The notes below the pieces were generated by a model. It saw only the letters and a program-made list of their open reading frames with translations, had not been told where the DNA came from and ran no database searches. A DNA stretch of 64,000 bases, from contig DYJE01000021.1 in assembly GCA_020723285.1 (NCBI GenBank), positions 23,982 through 87,981 of the forward strand, read 5' to 3'. Source of the DNA: Desulforapulum autotrophicum (lineage in GTDB: Bacteria; Desulfobacterota; Desulfobacteria; Desulfobacterales; Desulfolunaceae). Position numbers and translations under genes: made by a program. This document shows, piece by piece, positions 44,813-53,490 of this stretch (position 1 is its first letter; every line of letters starts with the position of its first letter).

Positions 44813-45150
44813 CTCCGGCGGCCAGCTTATGAAAAGCTGGACAAACAGTTTGAGTGTGGATGACAAAAGTGAATACAATCCGACCTCTCGTAGGTCGGCT
44901 TGAGGCACGAAAGCCGACAAATGATCCCCATCCTTGGTATGCGACACCCGTCGAATCATATGTATATTTTTGTAAAAACCGGGCATTTCCGCTATTTAAC
45001 CTTCTGATTCTTAAAAGGATCGGGTCATTTGTCGGATTTGAAGAATCCGACCTACGAGAGGGTATGGGCGGAAAGTATCTCGTCATCCACACCCAACCCG
45101 TTTGTTCTGATTATTAAAATCCGGTCCCCCGGAAGGGCCGCCGGAGGCAA
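44813..45150. repeat. Imperfect inverted-repeat (MITE-like) intergenic element
   Basis: Arms of roughly 100 bp face each other around a centre near 44980. Matched blocks, left versus right arm (right arm read in complement), are CCTCCGGCGGCC (44815 / 45140), GTGTGGATGAC (44855 / 45088) and CTCTCGTAGGTCGG (44886 / 45058), plus CCGACAAATGA (44913 / 45028). The GTAGGTCGG...CCGACAAATGA unit is the same as at 22868 and, in variant form, at 23010. No transposase is present. Confidence 0.7.
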
Positions 45151-45169
45151 AATGGACTCAATCAAACAA

Positions 45170-45994
45170 TCATACCTTATTATTCGCTTCAGCCTGCCTG
45201 AAAAGATTCATCATGGCAAGCTCCATCATCTTTTTTTTGCCCACCGAGTCTGCGGGTGAAAAGCGCCGGATGAAATCGATTTCAGCATCGGTTGGAGGCG
45301 GTGTTTCCGTCAGTTCTGTGGCTATTTTAAGGTCCCATGGCACGTCTTTTTTTACATCGTCCACAGTGACACCGGGATGAAGCTGGGCCAGATACAATTC
45401 CCTGGTTTTTTCGTGGAACCGGAACACTCCTTTGGTGGTGAGGAGCATGGTGGGTCCCTGCCCGTGACGGAAAAGGCCCGATTCTTTCCGGCTGTCCCCT
45501 CCGGTGAGGTGTCCGGGGGATGTGAGATAGTCGAGTTTTTCCATGAATTCACCGCCCCGCATGGTGAGGACGGTCCGCCGGGCGTAGGCGATGAATTCCG
45601 GGGCCCCGCCGGAGCCGGGCAACCGCATGTCGGGTTTCAGGTAATCTCCGATGACCGTGGTGTTGATATTTCCGAAGCGGTCGATCTGGGCCACGCCAAG
45701 GAAGCAGACGTCCACAAAGCCCCGGTAGGTCATGGTGAACATGGAAAAAAGATCGGTGGCGTAGGAAAAACCCCGGCAGGAATTGGCGTCGGCGATGTGG
45801 TTGGGCGGCACCAGAGGTTCGATATCGATGATGCCCGATTCCATCATCAAGACAGCGTTGGGGGCGAACATGGCTTTGGCCACGGCTCCGGCGGTGGTGG
45901 GAAGGCCCACGCCCAGGATCACCCGGTCACCGTCGTTGATTTCACGGGCTGCGGCGATGATCAGAAGTTCGTCGAATGTGTATGCTTTACCCAT
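45170..45994 (-). CDS. CoA-transferase beta subunit (glutaconate/3-oxoacid type)
   Basis: A 274-residue family I CoA-transferase subunit from ATG 45994 (AGGAAAG upstream); the longer reading to 46141 is a shadow. Key segments are VILGVGLPTTAGAVAK, LMMESGIIDIEP, where the Glu fits the catalytic position forming the CoA thioester, and LPGSGGAPEF. Together with the alpha subunit it moves CoA between acyl-CoA and a free acid. The start overlaps the alpha gene by 8 bp. Substrate cannot be assigned; GctAB and IpdAB are the nearest types. Confidence 0.88.
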   Translation of the reverse strand: MGKAYTFDELLIIAAAREINDGDRVILGVGLPTTAGAVAKAMFAPNAVLMMESGIIDIEPLVPPNHIADANSCRGFSYATDLFSMFTMTYRGFVDVCFLGVAQIDRFGNINTTVIGDYLKPDMRLPGSGGAPEFIAYARRTVLTMRGGEFMEKLDYLTSPGHLTGGDSRKESGLFRHGQGPTMLLTTKGVFRFHEKTRELYLAQLHPGVTVDDVKKDVPWDLKIATELTETPPPTDAEIDFIRRFSPADSVGKKKMMELAMMNLFRQAEANNKV

Positions 45995-47033
45995 GATTCT
46001 TTCCTCCGTGTTCGATGATGGCGGTGAGTTCGTCGAGGGTGACGCCCATGGTCCGTTCCTTGCCGTTTTCGTCCCAGCACGAGGTGAACGCTGAACCGTA
46101 GTTGGCCGGTGCCGAATAGAAGGCCCGAGCCCTGATGGCATTCAGAGTCTTGTTTCCGTGGATTCCCGCGTATTTGTTCAGGTAGGCCGCCCGGTCCGGG
46201 CACTGGTACACCCACTGGTCGATCCAGTCAGCCAGGCCCTCGGCGCTGAGGTCGGCCAGGAGAAAACTGGCGTAGGCCAGTTTGTCCAGATTGTAATACC
46301 CCACCACTTCGCAGGGGTGGGCTCCCCAGGGCACCTCCACCACGGCATCCACCCGGAAACCGGGAATGATGGTGAGGTGGGGGCTGGATCTGACCACGTC
46401 GTGTTCCACGATCTCCTCGCAACTGACGATAATCCGCTTGCTGGCGAGGGCCGCTGCTGCAACACTGCCCATGGCTCCCCAGTACTGGGCGTTGCCGTAA
46501 CGGTCCGCCCGCTGGACGTGGACAATGCACACGTCCGGGTTGGCCGCGGGAACGGTAAGAATGTCTTTGCCTGTGTAGGGGCAGGTGATCACCTTGTATT
46601 TATCGTCGCCCATGAACGAACGCTTGTTGTAAAGATCGCTGAGCATGGCCCCTTCCAGGACCTGCATGAAGGAAAATCCGTGCATGCCCGCCACGAGCCG
46701 GGCGTTGTACTGAAAATTGCTGTAATCCTCCATGACCAGGCTGCCGTCCTTCAGAGCCCTCTCCACGGCGGAACTTCCTTCCTTGCCGCCCGCCCGGTAG
46801 ACGTAGGTGCTGATCAGCCGGTCCACGCATCCGGCCCCCACCAGGACTTCCACATCGAAGATCCCGGACTGGGAATACAGGGTCAGCGACTTTTTTTTCT
46901 GCCGCGCCACCTCGAACACCAGTTCCGCGCAGGTGGCCACCGTGTAGTTGCCGATGATCAGGTGGTCATCGTCGTTGACGTACCGCCTTATGGCTTCCCT
47001 GGCGGTCATGATTTTACATGCCGTTTCGGTCAT
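45987..47033 (-). CDS. CoA-transferase alpha subunit (glutaconate/3-oxoacid type)
   Basis: A 348-residue alpha subunit resembling GctA/IpdA. Visible are GNYTVATCAELVFEVARQ, the GAGCVDRLISTYVY loop and QRADRYGNAQYWG. It starts 192 bp from a divergent TetR gene, and two identical-type palindromes lie between them, so it is probably repressed by that regulator. GGGAGG precedes ATG 47033. Confidence 0.88.
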   Translation of the reverse strand: MTETACKIMTAREAIRRYVNDDDHLIIGNYTVATCAELVFEVARQKKKSLTLYSQSGIFDVEVLVGAGCVDRLISTYVYRAGGKEGSSAVERALKDGSLVMEDYSNFQYNARLVAGMHGFSFMQVLEGAMLSDLYNKRSFMGDDKYKVITCPYTGKDILTVPAANPDVCIVHVQRADRYGNAQYWGAMGSVAAAALASKRIIVSCEEIVEHDVVRSSPHLTIIPGFRVDAVVEVPWGAHPCEVVGYYNLDKLAYASFLLADLSAEGLADWIDQWVYQCPDRAAYLNKYAGIHGNKTLNAIRARAFYSAPANYGSAFTSCWDENGKERTMGVTLDELTAIIEHGGKNHG

Positions 47034-47065
47034 GTTCCCTCCCCTTTGTTTGATGTGATTGTGAA

Positions 47066-47079
47066 TTGAGCATGCTCAA
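47066..47079. promoter_or_regulatory. TetR-type operator 1
   Basis: TTGAGCATGCTCAA is a perfect 14-bp palindrome, about 33 bp upstream of the CoA-transferase alpha start. Confidence 0.7.
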
Positions 47080-47126
47080 ATTTAAAGCGAAGTTTACGGA
47101 AGAACATCGGGGATGTCAATATGAAA

Positions 47127-47140
47127 TTGAGCGTGCTCAA
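47127..47140. promoter_or_regulatory. TetR-type operator 2
   Basis: TTGAGCGTGCTCAA differs from operator 1 in one central base; flanks (ATTGAGC...GCTCAAAT) also agree. Centres are 61 bp apart, in the divergent control region. Confidence 0.7.
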
Positions 47141-47225
47141 ATAAACAGTGTTCCCGTCTGTTGATTTATGGTGTATGACCATTTTATGAACGGATGTGAC
47201 GCATCTCTGAAACGAAAGGAACTCC

Positions 47226-47876
47226 ATGGGACGCGAGGAACGAAGCAAGGACCAGGTGAAGACGATTCTCGGCGTGAGTCGCGACCTGTTTCTCCACAAG
47301 GGTTACAGGGAGACCACCATCCGGCAGATTATCGAGACCGTGGGCATCAAGAACGGAACCCTGTACCATTTTTTCAAGGACAAGGAAGATATTTTCTGCC
47401 ATGTCTGCCTGACCACCTATGAAGAATACATCCGTTACGTGGACAGCGTCACCGAAGATCAGGACGTGGTGCTCCAGTATGCCATGACCCGCGCCCTTGA
47501 GTTCAAGATGGTGGAAGAGGACGACATGATCGCCCGCTTGTACGACGAAGCTTACAGCAGCTGGCGCGTGGCAGAGGCTCTCACCCCCATCAACATGGCC
47601 CGGAACAGGCAGCTGTTTCATCAGTTCAACCCCGGCTTCACCGACGACGACTACCGGAACAGGACCCTGGCCTTGAGGGGCATGCGGGCCCTGTTGATCG
47701 CCGACCGGGTTCATACGGGGCCGGGGCGTTTCAAATCCTGGTGCCCGTTTGCCATCGAAACGGCCCTCACCCTGTTCAATGTTCCGAAAATGGAAATCCA
47801 AAGGGCCATTGCCAGGGCTCTGGATCTGATCGCCGAACACGATATTGCCGGTGTGCTGGCGAATCGGGGAGAGTGA
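47226..47876 (+). CDS. TetR/AcrR family regulator
   Basis: A 216-residue regulator with helix-turn-helix ILGVSRDLFLHKGYRETTIRQIIETVGIKNGTLYHFFKDKEDIF and a helical ligand domain. GAAAGGAA precedes the ATG. It is divergent from the CoA-transferase genes and likely binds the two palindromes between them. The Cys-cluster gene follows 7 bp later. Confidence 0.9.
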   Translation: MGREERSKDQVKTILGVSRDLFLHKGYRETTIRQIIETVGIKNGTLYHFFKDKEDIFCHVCLTTYEEYIRYVDSVTEDQDVVLQYAMTRALEFKMVEEDDMIARLYDEAYSSWRVAEALTPINMARNRQLFHQFNPGFTDDDYRNRTLALRGMRALLIADRVHTGPGRFKSWCPFAIETALTLFNVPKMEIQRAIARALDLIAEHDIAGVLANRGE

Positions 47877-47883
47877 ATCGGCC

Positions 47884-48609
47884 ATGTCCATGAAACTTCA
47901 TCGAACAGGATTGAATCGTGATTCGGTTTTCGGGTACACCTGCAACCAGTGCATCCTCTGCTGCCGATTCAAGACCATTCAGCTGAATCCTTACGAAGTG
48001 GCCCGTCTGGCCAGAAACCGGCAGGTCACAACCACCGTGTTCATTGAACAGTACACGGGCTCGGGCGGAACGGTTCTTGCCGCAAACGATGACGGCACAT
48101 GCGTGTTTCTCGGATCGGAAGGCTGTGACGTTCACGCCGACCGCCCCCTGGTCTGCCGCCTTTACCCCCTGGGCCGCCGTGTGAGTTTTACCGGAGATGA
48201 AACGTTCGCACAGGTGGCGTGCGATGAAGGATGCCGGGGCGTGTTTCATGAAAAGGGAACGGTCCGCCAGTACCTGGACGAACAGGGCGCATTCCCGTTT
48301 ATGGACGCCGCAGACCGTTACCTGGCTCTTCTCCGTCATCTTCTGGAAAACCTCATGGAAAATGAATCAGGCCCGGCCGAAAGCGAAGCTGTTCGTCATG
48401 TGGTCAATGACGTGACCGGCGGAGCGATGGAACATGACGCTCTGGTCTGGAACGACATGGACCGGGTTTTGAGAGAACATGGCCGGACAAAAGGCGCGGA
48501 AATTCCGGAAAGCCTGGAACAGCGGATGATCATACATATCAACGCGGTCCGTTTATGGGCTGATGACAGCCGTGGCGGCCCTGCTGGCGGGGCTCAGCAA
48601 AACGAATGA
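47884..48609 (+). CDS. YkgJ-type Cys-cluster protein
   Basis: A 241-residue protein from ATG 47884 with the CNQCILCCRF motif (CxxCxxCC) near residue 21 and CDVHADRPLVCRLYPLGR downstream, both defining the YkgJ family, which probably binds a zinc or FeS centre. Function unknown. It follows the TetR gene by 7 bp and may be cotranscribed. Confidence 0.82.
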   Translation: MSMKLHRTGLNRDSVFGYTCNQCILCCRFKTIQLNPYEVARLARNRQVTTTVFIEQYTGSGGTVLAANDDGTCVFLGSEGCDVHADRPLVCRLYPLGRRVSFTGDETFAQVACDEGCRGVFHEKGTVRQYLDEQGAFPFMDAADRYLALLRHLLENLMENESGPAESEAVRHVVNDVTGGAMEHDALVWNDMDRVLREHGRTKGAEIPESLEQRMIIHINAVRLWADDSRGGPAGGAQQNE

Positions 48610-48673
48610 TGGAAAGATGAACGCGAGACGTTCCTAAGGTCACACAATTGTAAACGTTAAGGAGGAAACGAAG

Positions 48674-49192
48674 ATGTCGCCGATATGGAAAAAACCTTCA
48701 GCTCAAGATCACGGCAACCATGGCCGTTCTCTGAAAAAACGCCTTGCAGTGGCCACCGTGGCGGCTTCACTGGGTGTATCCCTTGGCGTCCCGGTGAGCG
48801 ATGTCCTGGCCCAGGATGTGACAAGTGAAAACCCTCCCGGATATACCCTGAAGGACCGGGTCAATGAAGAGATGGACCAGCTGGATCAGGCCACGGAGGG
48901 AGACAAAACCTCCGGGGAAACCCAGGAGCACAAGACCGACAGCTTTCAGATCAAGCTGAACAACAAGGTCAGTAATCAGGCCAAATGGGATAACATCGGC
49001 AGCGATCAGGACAAATGGCACAACCTCGGAAGCAATCAGGGCAAATGGGATGGCATTGGAAGTAACCAGGACAAATGGCATGACATCGGCAGCAATCAGG
49101 GCAAATTTAAAAGCAAGGGAAGCACGCAGATCAAGATAGACAAAAATGTGGATGCAGACATGGACGCCGGAGCAATTCAGGGCAATGAATGA
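48674..49192 (+). CDS. Secreted small protein with decapeptide tandem repeats
   Basis: A 172-residue protein preceded by AAGGAGG. A basic N-terminus and hydrophobic stretch (LAVATVAASLGVSLGVPVSDVLAQ) look like a signal peptide with cleavage at about residue 47. Residues 100-149 are five tandem 10-residue units of the form SNQ-(A/D/G)-KW-(D/H)-x-(I/L)-G, the fifth altered, plus a sixth partial copy. The periodic Gln/Asn, Gly and aromatic residues recall amyloid or beta-solenoid repeats such as curlin, but the consensus differs from curlin. I do not recognise the family. Confidence 0.7.
   Translation: MSPIWKKPSAQDHGNHGRSLKKRLAVATVAASLGVSLGVPVSDVLAQDVTSENPPGYTLKDRVNEEMDQLDQATEGDKTSGETQEHKTDSFQIKLNNKVSNQAKWDNIGSDQDKWHNLGSNQGKWDGIGSNQDKWHDIGSNQGKFKSKGSTQIKIDKNVDADMDAGAIQGNE
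48971..49140 (+). repeat. Tandem 30-bp repeats within the secreted protein gene
   Basis: Units begin AGTAATCAGG, AGCGATCAGG, AGCAATCAGG, AGTAACCAGG and AGCAATCAGG at 48971, 49001, 49031, 49061 and 49091, with a degenerate unit at 49121. Period is exactly 30 bp. Confidence 0.9.
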
Positions 49193-49199
49193 TATTCCC

Positions 49200-49243
49200 G
49201 CCCGCCAGATCATGGCGGGCGAAAGCCCTTCTACGGCTTTTCC
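49200..49243 (+). terminator. Hairpins after the decapeptide-repeat gene
   Basis: An 8-bp perfect stem GCCCGCCA/TGGCGGGC (49200-49220) followed by a weaker AAAGCC/GGCTTTT stem. There is no long T run after the first; the second ends in TTTT. Probable terminator. Confidence 0.5.
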
Positions 49244-49377
49244 GGAAAGCCACACAACCCATTCCTTTATACAGTATTGATCAACTTATTCGTCTGAAAT
49301 AAATCGCTGTATTGAATTGACAAATTAAATTGAACAGTGTTAAATTAACTCCGTTAAACTAATAACAAGGAGCGGAT

Positions 49378-50040
49378 ATGCCCAAACAGGTTCGCGCCGA
49401 CGACGAGGTCGCGGCGGTGAAACACGCGATTCTCGAAACAGCGCTTGATCTGATGTGCGAGGTGGGGTTCGACGCCATGTCCATGCGGAAGCTGGCCGTG
49501 AGGTTGAACATGACGGCGGCCAACATCTACAACTACTACGCCAGCAAGGACGAACTTTATCTGGTGATTCAGACCCGGGGTTTCAGCATGCTTGCGGATC
49601 GACTCGCGGCCGTGGCCGGAACCGGTGATCCGCCATCGGTGAAAATCAGGAACATGATGGGGGCTTATCTGGATTTCGGAAAGAAAAATCCCGATTACTA
49701 CGACATCATGTTCACCCGGAACACCCCGAAATTCACGGATTACAAAGGGACGCCCATGGAATCCGTAGCGGCCGTCGAAAAACGCACCGCCCTTTCCGTC
49801 GCAGACATCGCGTCCCGGACCCTCCTGGAAATGAACAGCGACGGAAATACACTGTCCGAAGATGATGCCGCATATCTCACCATCCTGGTCTGGAGCACCC
49901 TCCACGGTCTTGTGAATCTTTACAACAGCCGGGTTCTTCAGGAAACCACGGACCATGTGGACCGATTTATTGAACGGCTGCTGGACGATCTGATGAACCG
50001 GTTTTTTTTAAAATTGCCCAACCCTGTGGAGGCTTCATGA
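49378..50040 (+). CDS. TetR/AcrR family regulator
   Basis: A 220-residue regulator with helix-turn-helix ILETALDLMCEVGFDAMSMRKLAVRLNMTAANIYNYYASKDELYL. ATG follows AAGGAG. Its last codon overlaps the start of the glycyl radical enzyme in an ATGA junction, so it is cotranscribed with the gene it probably controls. A TTAAAT-rich region with GTTAAATTAACTCCGTTAAAC upstream (49338-49361) may hold its operator. Confidence 0.9.
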   Translation: MPKQVRADDEVAAVKHAILETALDLMCEVGFDAMSMRKLAVRLNMTAANIYNYYASKDELYLVIQTRGFSMLADRLAAVAGTGDPPSVKIRNMMGAYLDFGKKNPDYYDIMFTRNTPKFTDYKGTPMESVAAVEKRTALSVADIASRTLLEMNSDGNTLSEDDAAYLTILVWSTLHGLVNLYNSRVLQETTDHVDRFIERLLDDLMNRFFLKLPNPVEAS

Positions 50041-53000
50041 TCCGATCTTATTTAAATCCGGGCGACCGGGAAAGTTTGCGGAACGGCAGGCCGATGCCGG
50101 TATCGGCCTTTAAAGGACGTTTTACACGGTCCCTGACCCATGTGCTTCTCAACGTCATGGCGATGATGTACAACCATCGGAAATCCTTGCGTCAGACCCT
50201 TCGGACCGTGGACGGATGGCAGGATTTCATCATCGGATTCAGAACGGAAAACCGCGGAGTTGAAAAGGCGGCGGTTTTCAATCAAGGGGCCATGACCATT
50301 CTCAATACCATTCCCGATAACGCCGACGCGGTGCTGGAGTTCATGGACGAGTCGACTCTTCTGAACATGCTTCGGGTGACCCCCAACGAGGTTCTGAATC
50401 TGATTCTGGAAAATCGCATGGTTCTCACCGGCAACCTGTCGGCGCTTCAGCTTTTCAACTATCTGGTGTCGGTGCTTGTGGGGCGTCGGCATCAGGCCAT
50501 GCTGAAAAAAAACATCCGGCGCGACAGGGCAGAGAGAAAAAATATCTACGATCAGAAAGCCCCGGAACTGGCTGCAGAACTTGGAGCAAGAAAGAGCTTC
50601 TGTCTTCAGGGTGTAAAGGACGAGCAAGGGGTTCACTATCTTGAAGACCCTTCTTTGTCAGGCGTTGCATTGTCGGATTTCCCACGTCTTCAAAGTTTTC
50701 ACCAGCGTTTTTTTTCTGAAACTCCGGCGATCTGCATCGAACGGGCCGAATTGATCACCTCCTGGCACAGGGCCCACGGGTTTGAGACGGATTCCCAAGG
50801 CAATGCCTGGAACCCCGTGCTCCGTCAGGCCGGGGCGTTCCGGCATCTTATGGCCAGCAAGAAGGCCCTGATCCGTGAGAACGACCTGGTGGCCGGAACC
50901 ACCACGTCCAAGGACTCTCTGGGTGTGGTGATCTATCCCGACGCCCAGGGAACCATGGCCTGGGGCGAGCTGAAATCCATCGGTCAGCGGCTTCTAAATC
51001 CCTACGTCATAGACCGGGCATCGGCGGACAAGCTGCATCACGACATTTTTCCGTTCTGGATGCGGCGGAATTTCAGGGAATGGGTGCGGACACGGTACAA
51101 CCACCCCCTGTGTCAGCAGCTGGAAGAACGGTGGGTGGCCTATTTTGTCTGGAAATCCGTGGGGGTGTCCCACACCATACCGGATTTCCGCCGCATCCTC
51201 GAAAAGGGGACCCTGGGTCTCAAGGCTGAAATCGGTGCGGCCCTGAAAAACATGGGCCTTGATTCTCTGAGCCGGAACACCCTGTCGGCCAGGGTCATGG
51301 TTCTGTCAGGACTTGAAGAATACGCGGATCGTCTGGCCAAAGAGGCGGAAAGGGCGGCTTCGGTTGAAGAAGACATGAAGCGCCGTTTCGAACTGGAACG
51401 CCTTTCGCTGATCTGTCACAGGATTCCCCGCCATCCGGCGAAAACCCTGGACGAGGCCGTCAACGCCGTCAACCTGATCTGGATCAGCCTCAACATGGAA
51501 AACGCCAACACAGGTCTTTCCTTCGGGCGGTTGGACCAGGTGCTTCAGCCTTATTTTATGGCGGACATGGCCCTTCTGGAGTCGGACCGGGAACGGCAGG
51601 ATTACATACGACATGCCCTGGAGCTTGTCGGCTGCCTGTTTTTTCGCTTTTCCGATCATCTGCCGCTGTCGCCCGACATCGGCAACTATCTGTTCGGCGG
51701 GGCATCTTCAACCCAGGCCCTTACCGTGGGCGGCGTGACCCCTGAAGGGGAGGACGCCGTGAACGACATGACCTACATCATGATCAAGGCCACGGAAATG
51801 CTGGGTTTGAGGGATGTGAACCTCAACGCGCGTTATCATCCGGATGTGAACAGCCGGACCTACCTGAAACGCCTGTGTGATGTGAACATCATCACCGCCG
51901 GAACCCCGTCCATGCACAACGACAAGGCGGTGTTCAAAGCACTGACACGCCATGGGTATCCGGCTGAAGACATGAGGGACTGGGCTGCCACAGGCTGTGT
52001 GGAGCCCACCATTCCCGGCAAACATATGGGGCACACCGGGTCTATTCTGTTCAATCTGGTGGCACCCTTTGAAATGGCGCTGAACGACGGGTATCACCCA
52101 CTGATGCGCCATCAGGCCGGACCATCCACCGGCCGTGTTGAGGACGGGGCCTTTCCTCACTTCGAGGATTTTTTCAAAGCGTTCGAAACCCAGCTCCGGT
52201 TCATGACCGGTCAGGCGGTGACCTTCAACAACATGCTGTCGGCCATTCACGCCGAATACCGTCCAACACCCTTCCTGAGTACCCTGATGAATGGGCCGCT
52301 TGAAAAGGTCAGGGACGTGACCGAAGGCGGGGCGTTGTACAACAGCTCGGGAACGTCCAATATCGGTCTTGCCGATGTGGTGGATTCCCTTTTGGCCCTG
52401 AAGTTTCTGGTTTACGATTCGCGGAAAGTGACGATGAGCCGGATGAAGATGGCCGTGGATACGGATTTCAAAAACGATCCGGCCGTTCTGGCCCTCATCT
52501 CCCGGTTCGCCCCACGATTTGGTTCCGGCCATCCCGAGGCTCTGGCCATGGCCCGCCGCGTGTCCCGTCTGATCCACGATATCCACAGTTCCCACACCAA
52601 CTTCCGGGGCGGCCGCTACACCACCGGTTTCTGGTCCATGTCCCAGCATGTGGCCTACGGCTCCCTGTCCGGCGCTCTGCCCTCGGGACGCCGGAAAGGC
52701 AAAGCTTTCACCCCCGGCCTCACGCCTCACCCCTCGGCATCGTCCAGCCTTCTGGACAATTTAAGGGATGTGGCCCGGCTCGACCCCGAAACCATGGACA
52801 ACAACATCGCCTTCAACGTCAAGCTGAACCTCGTCCCCAACGAATCCCGCGAGCGAAACGTGGAACTCATGGAGTCCTACGTGAAAACTTACTTCGACAT
52901 GGGCGGCATGCAGCTCCAGTTCAACATGGTCACATCCAGAACCCTGAAAGACGCCATGGCCAACCCCGAAAACTACCGCCACCTCATGGTCCGCATTTCC

Positions 53001-53108
53001 GGCTACAATGCCTACTTTGTCTCACTGAACCGGGATATCCAGACCGAGCTGGTGGAGCGGGCGGAGTTTGATTTGAAGGAAAAAAGTATAAAATGTTGTA
53101 CGGAATAA
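50037..53108 (+). CDS. Glycyl radical enzyme (PFL-like family) with N-terminal SCP2-like domain
   Basis: A 1023-residue protein. The active-site thiyl Cys is in ATGCVEP (Cys654, with the conserved Glu two residues on), and the glycyl radical site is RISGYNAYFVSLNRD (Gly989). Residues about 260-1023 correspond to the GRE barrel. The first ~250 residues are extra: the part around NTIPDNADAVLEFMDES to VLTGNLSALQLFNYL resembles an SCP2 sterol/lipid carrier domain. The substrate is not assignable; it does not show the alkylsuccinate or benzylsuccinate contexts I know. No activating radical-SAM enzyme is nearby in the window, so activase must act in trans or lie outside. Confidence 0.88.
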   Translation: MIRSYLNPGDRESLRNGRPMPVSAFKGRFTRSLTHVLLNVMAMMYNHRKSLRQTLRTVDGWQDFIIGFRTENRGVEKAAVFNQGAMTILNTIPDNADAVLEFMDESTLLNMLRVTPNEVLNLILENRMVLTGNLSALQLFNYLVSVLVGRRHQAMLKKNIRRDRAERKNIYDQKAPELAAELGARKSFCLQGVKDEQGVHYLEDPSLSGVALSDFPRLQSFHQRFFSETPAICIERAELITSWHRAHGFETDSQGNAWNPVLRQAGAFRHLMASKKALIRENDLVAGTTTSKDSLGVVIYPDAQGTMAWGELKSIGQRLLNPYVIDRASADKLHHDIFPFWMRRNFREWVRTRYNHPLCQQLEERWVAYFVWKSVGVSHTIPDFRRILEKGTLGLKAEIGAALKNMGLDSLSRNTLSARVMVLSGLEEYADRLAKEAERAASVEEDMKRRFELERLSLICHRIPRHPAKTLDEAVNAVNLIWISLNMENANTGLSFGRLDQVLQPYFMADMALLESDRERQDYIRHALELVGCLFFRFSDHLPLSPDIGNYLFGGASSTQALTVGGVTPEGEDAVNDMTYIMIKATEMLGLRDVNLNARYHPDVNSRTYLKRLCDVNIITAGTPSMHNDKAVFKALTRHGYPAEDMRDWAATGCVEPTIPGKHMGHTGSILFNLVAPFEMALNDGYHPLMRHQAGPSTGRVEDGAFPHFEDFFKAFETQLRFMTGQAVTFNNMLSAIHAEYRPTPFLSTLMNGPLEKVRDVTEGGALYNSSGTSNIGLADVVDSLLALKFLVYDSRKVTMSRMKMAVDTDFKNDPAVLALISRFAPRFGSGHPEALAMARRVSRLIHDIHSSHTNFRGGRYTTGFWSMSQHVAYGSLSGALPSGRRKGKAFTPGLTPHPSASSSLLDNLRDVARLDPETMDNNIAFNVKLNLVPNESRERNVELMESYVKTYFDMGGMQLQFNMVTSRTLKDAMANPENYRHLMVRISGYNAYFVSLNRDIQTELVERAEFDLKEKSIKCCTE

Positions 53109-53490
53109 TAGGTAAATATATTAAATAGATATATTGATGTTGAATGCTCGTTGGCCTTGGTTGAAGCATCAGGCTGTGAGGTATAAAAAACTATTGACAA
53201 TTCTATATTCTCATAAGATAGCTAATCACAATTCATGTTCGTAAATATGGTTTTTTATTTCATGAAATAAAAATTGAATTTCGCCGACATGCCCGTAACA
53301 TTTCTTCATTTGCCGTAAGTAACATCCAAATTATTGGAACAGCCTGTGTATGCCAATGAACCGCATGGCATGTTTTTAGGGTACCGTATGAAGCTGCCAT
53401 GCGGCATTATTGATTAATTTGATGACGTATCCGTTCGTTAAACTGGGTGGGTAGGGTCTGAATTTGTGACGAAAACAGGGTGAGGGGATT
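53109..53490. other. AT-rich intergenic region
   Basis: No gene on either strand. A TTGACA at 53194 with no good -10 is seen. The gap separates the enzyme gene from the large lipoprotein gene. Confidence 0.4.

Noticed and set aside
44808..45117. Two overlapping small frames in the 44.8-45.1 kb gap
   Set aside because: They lie in the inverted-repeat element and mirror each other as an effect of the palindromic sequence.
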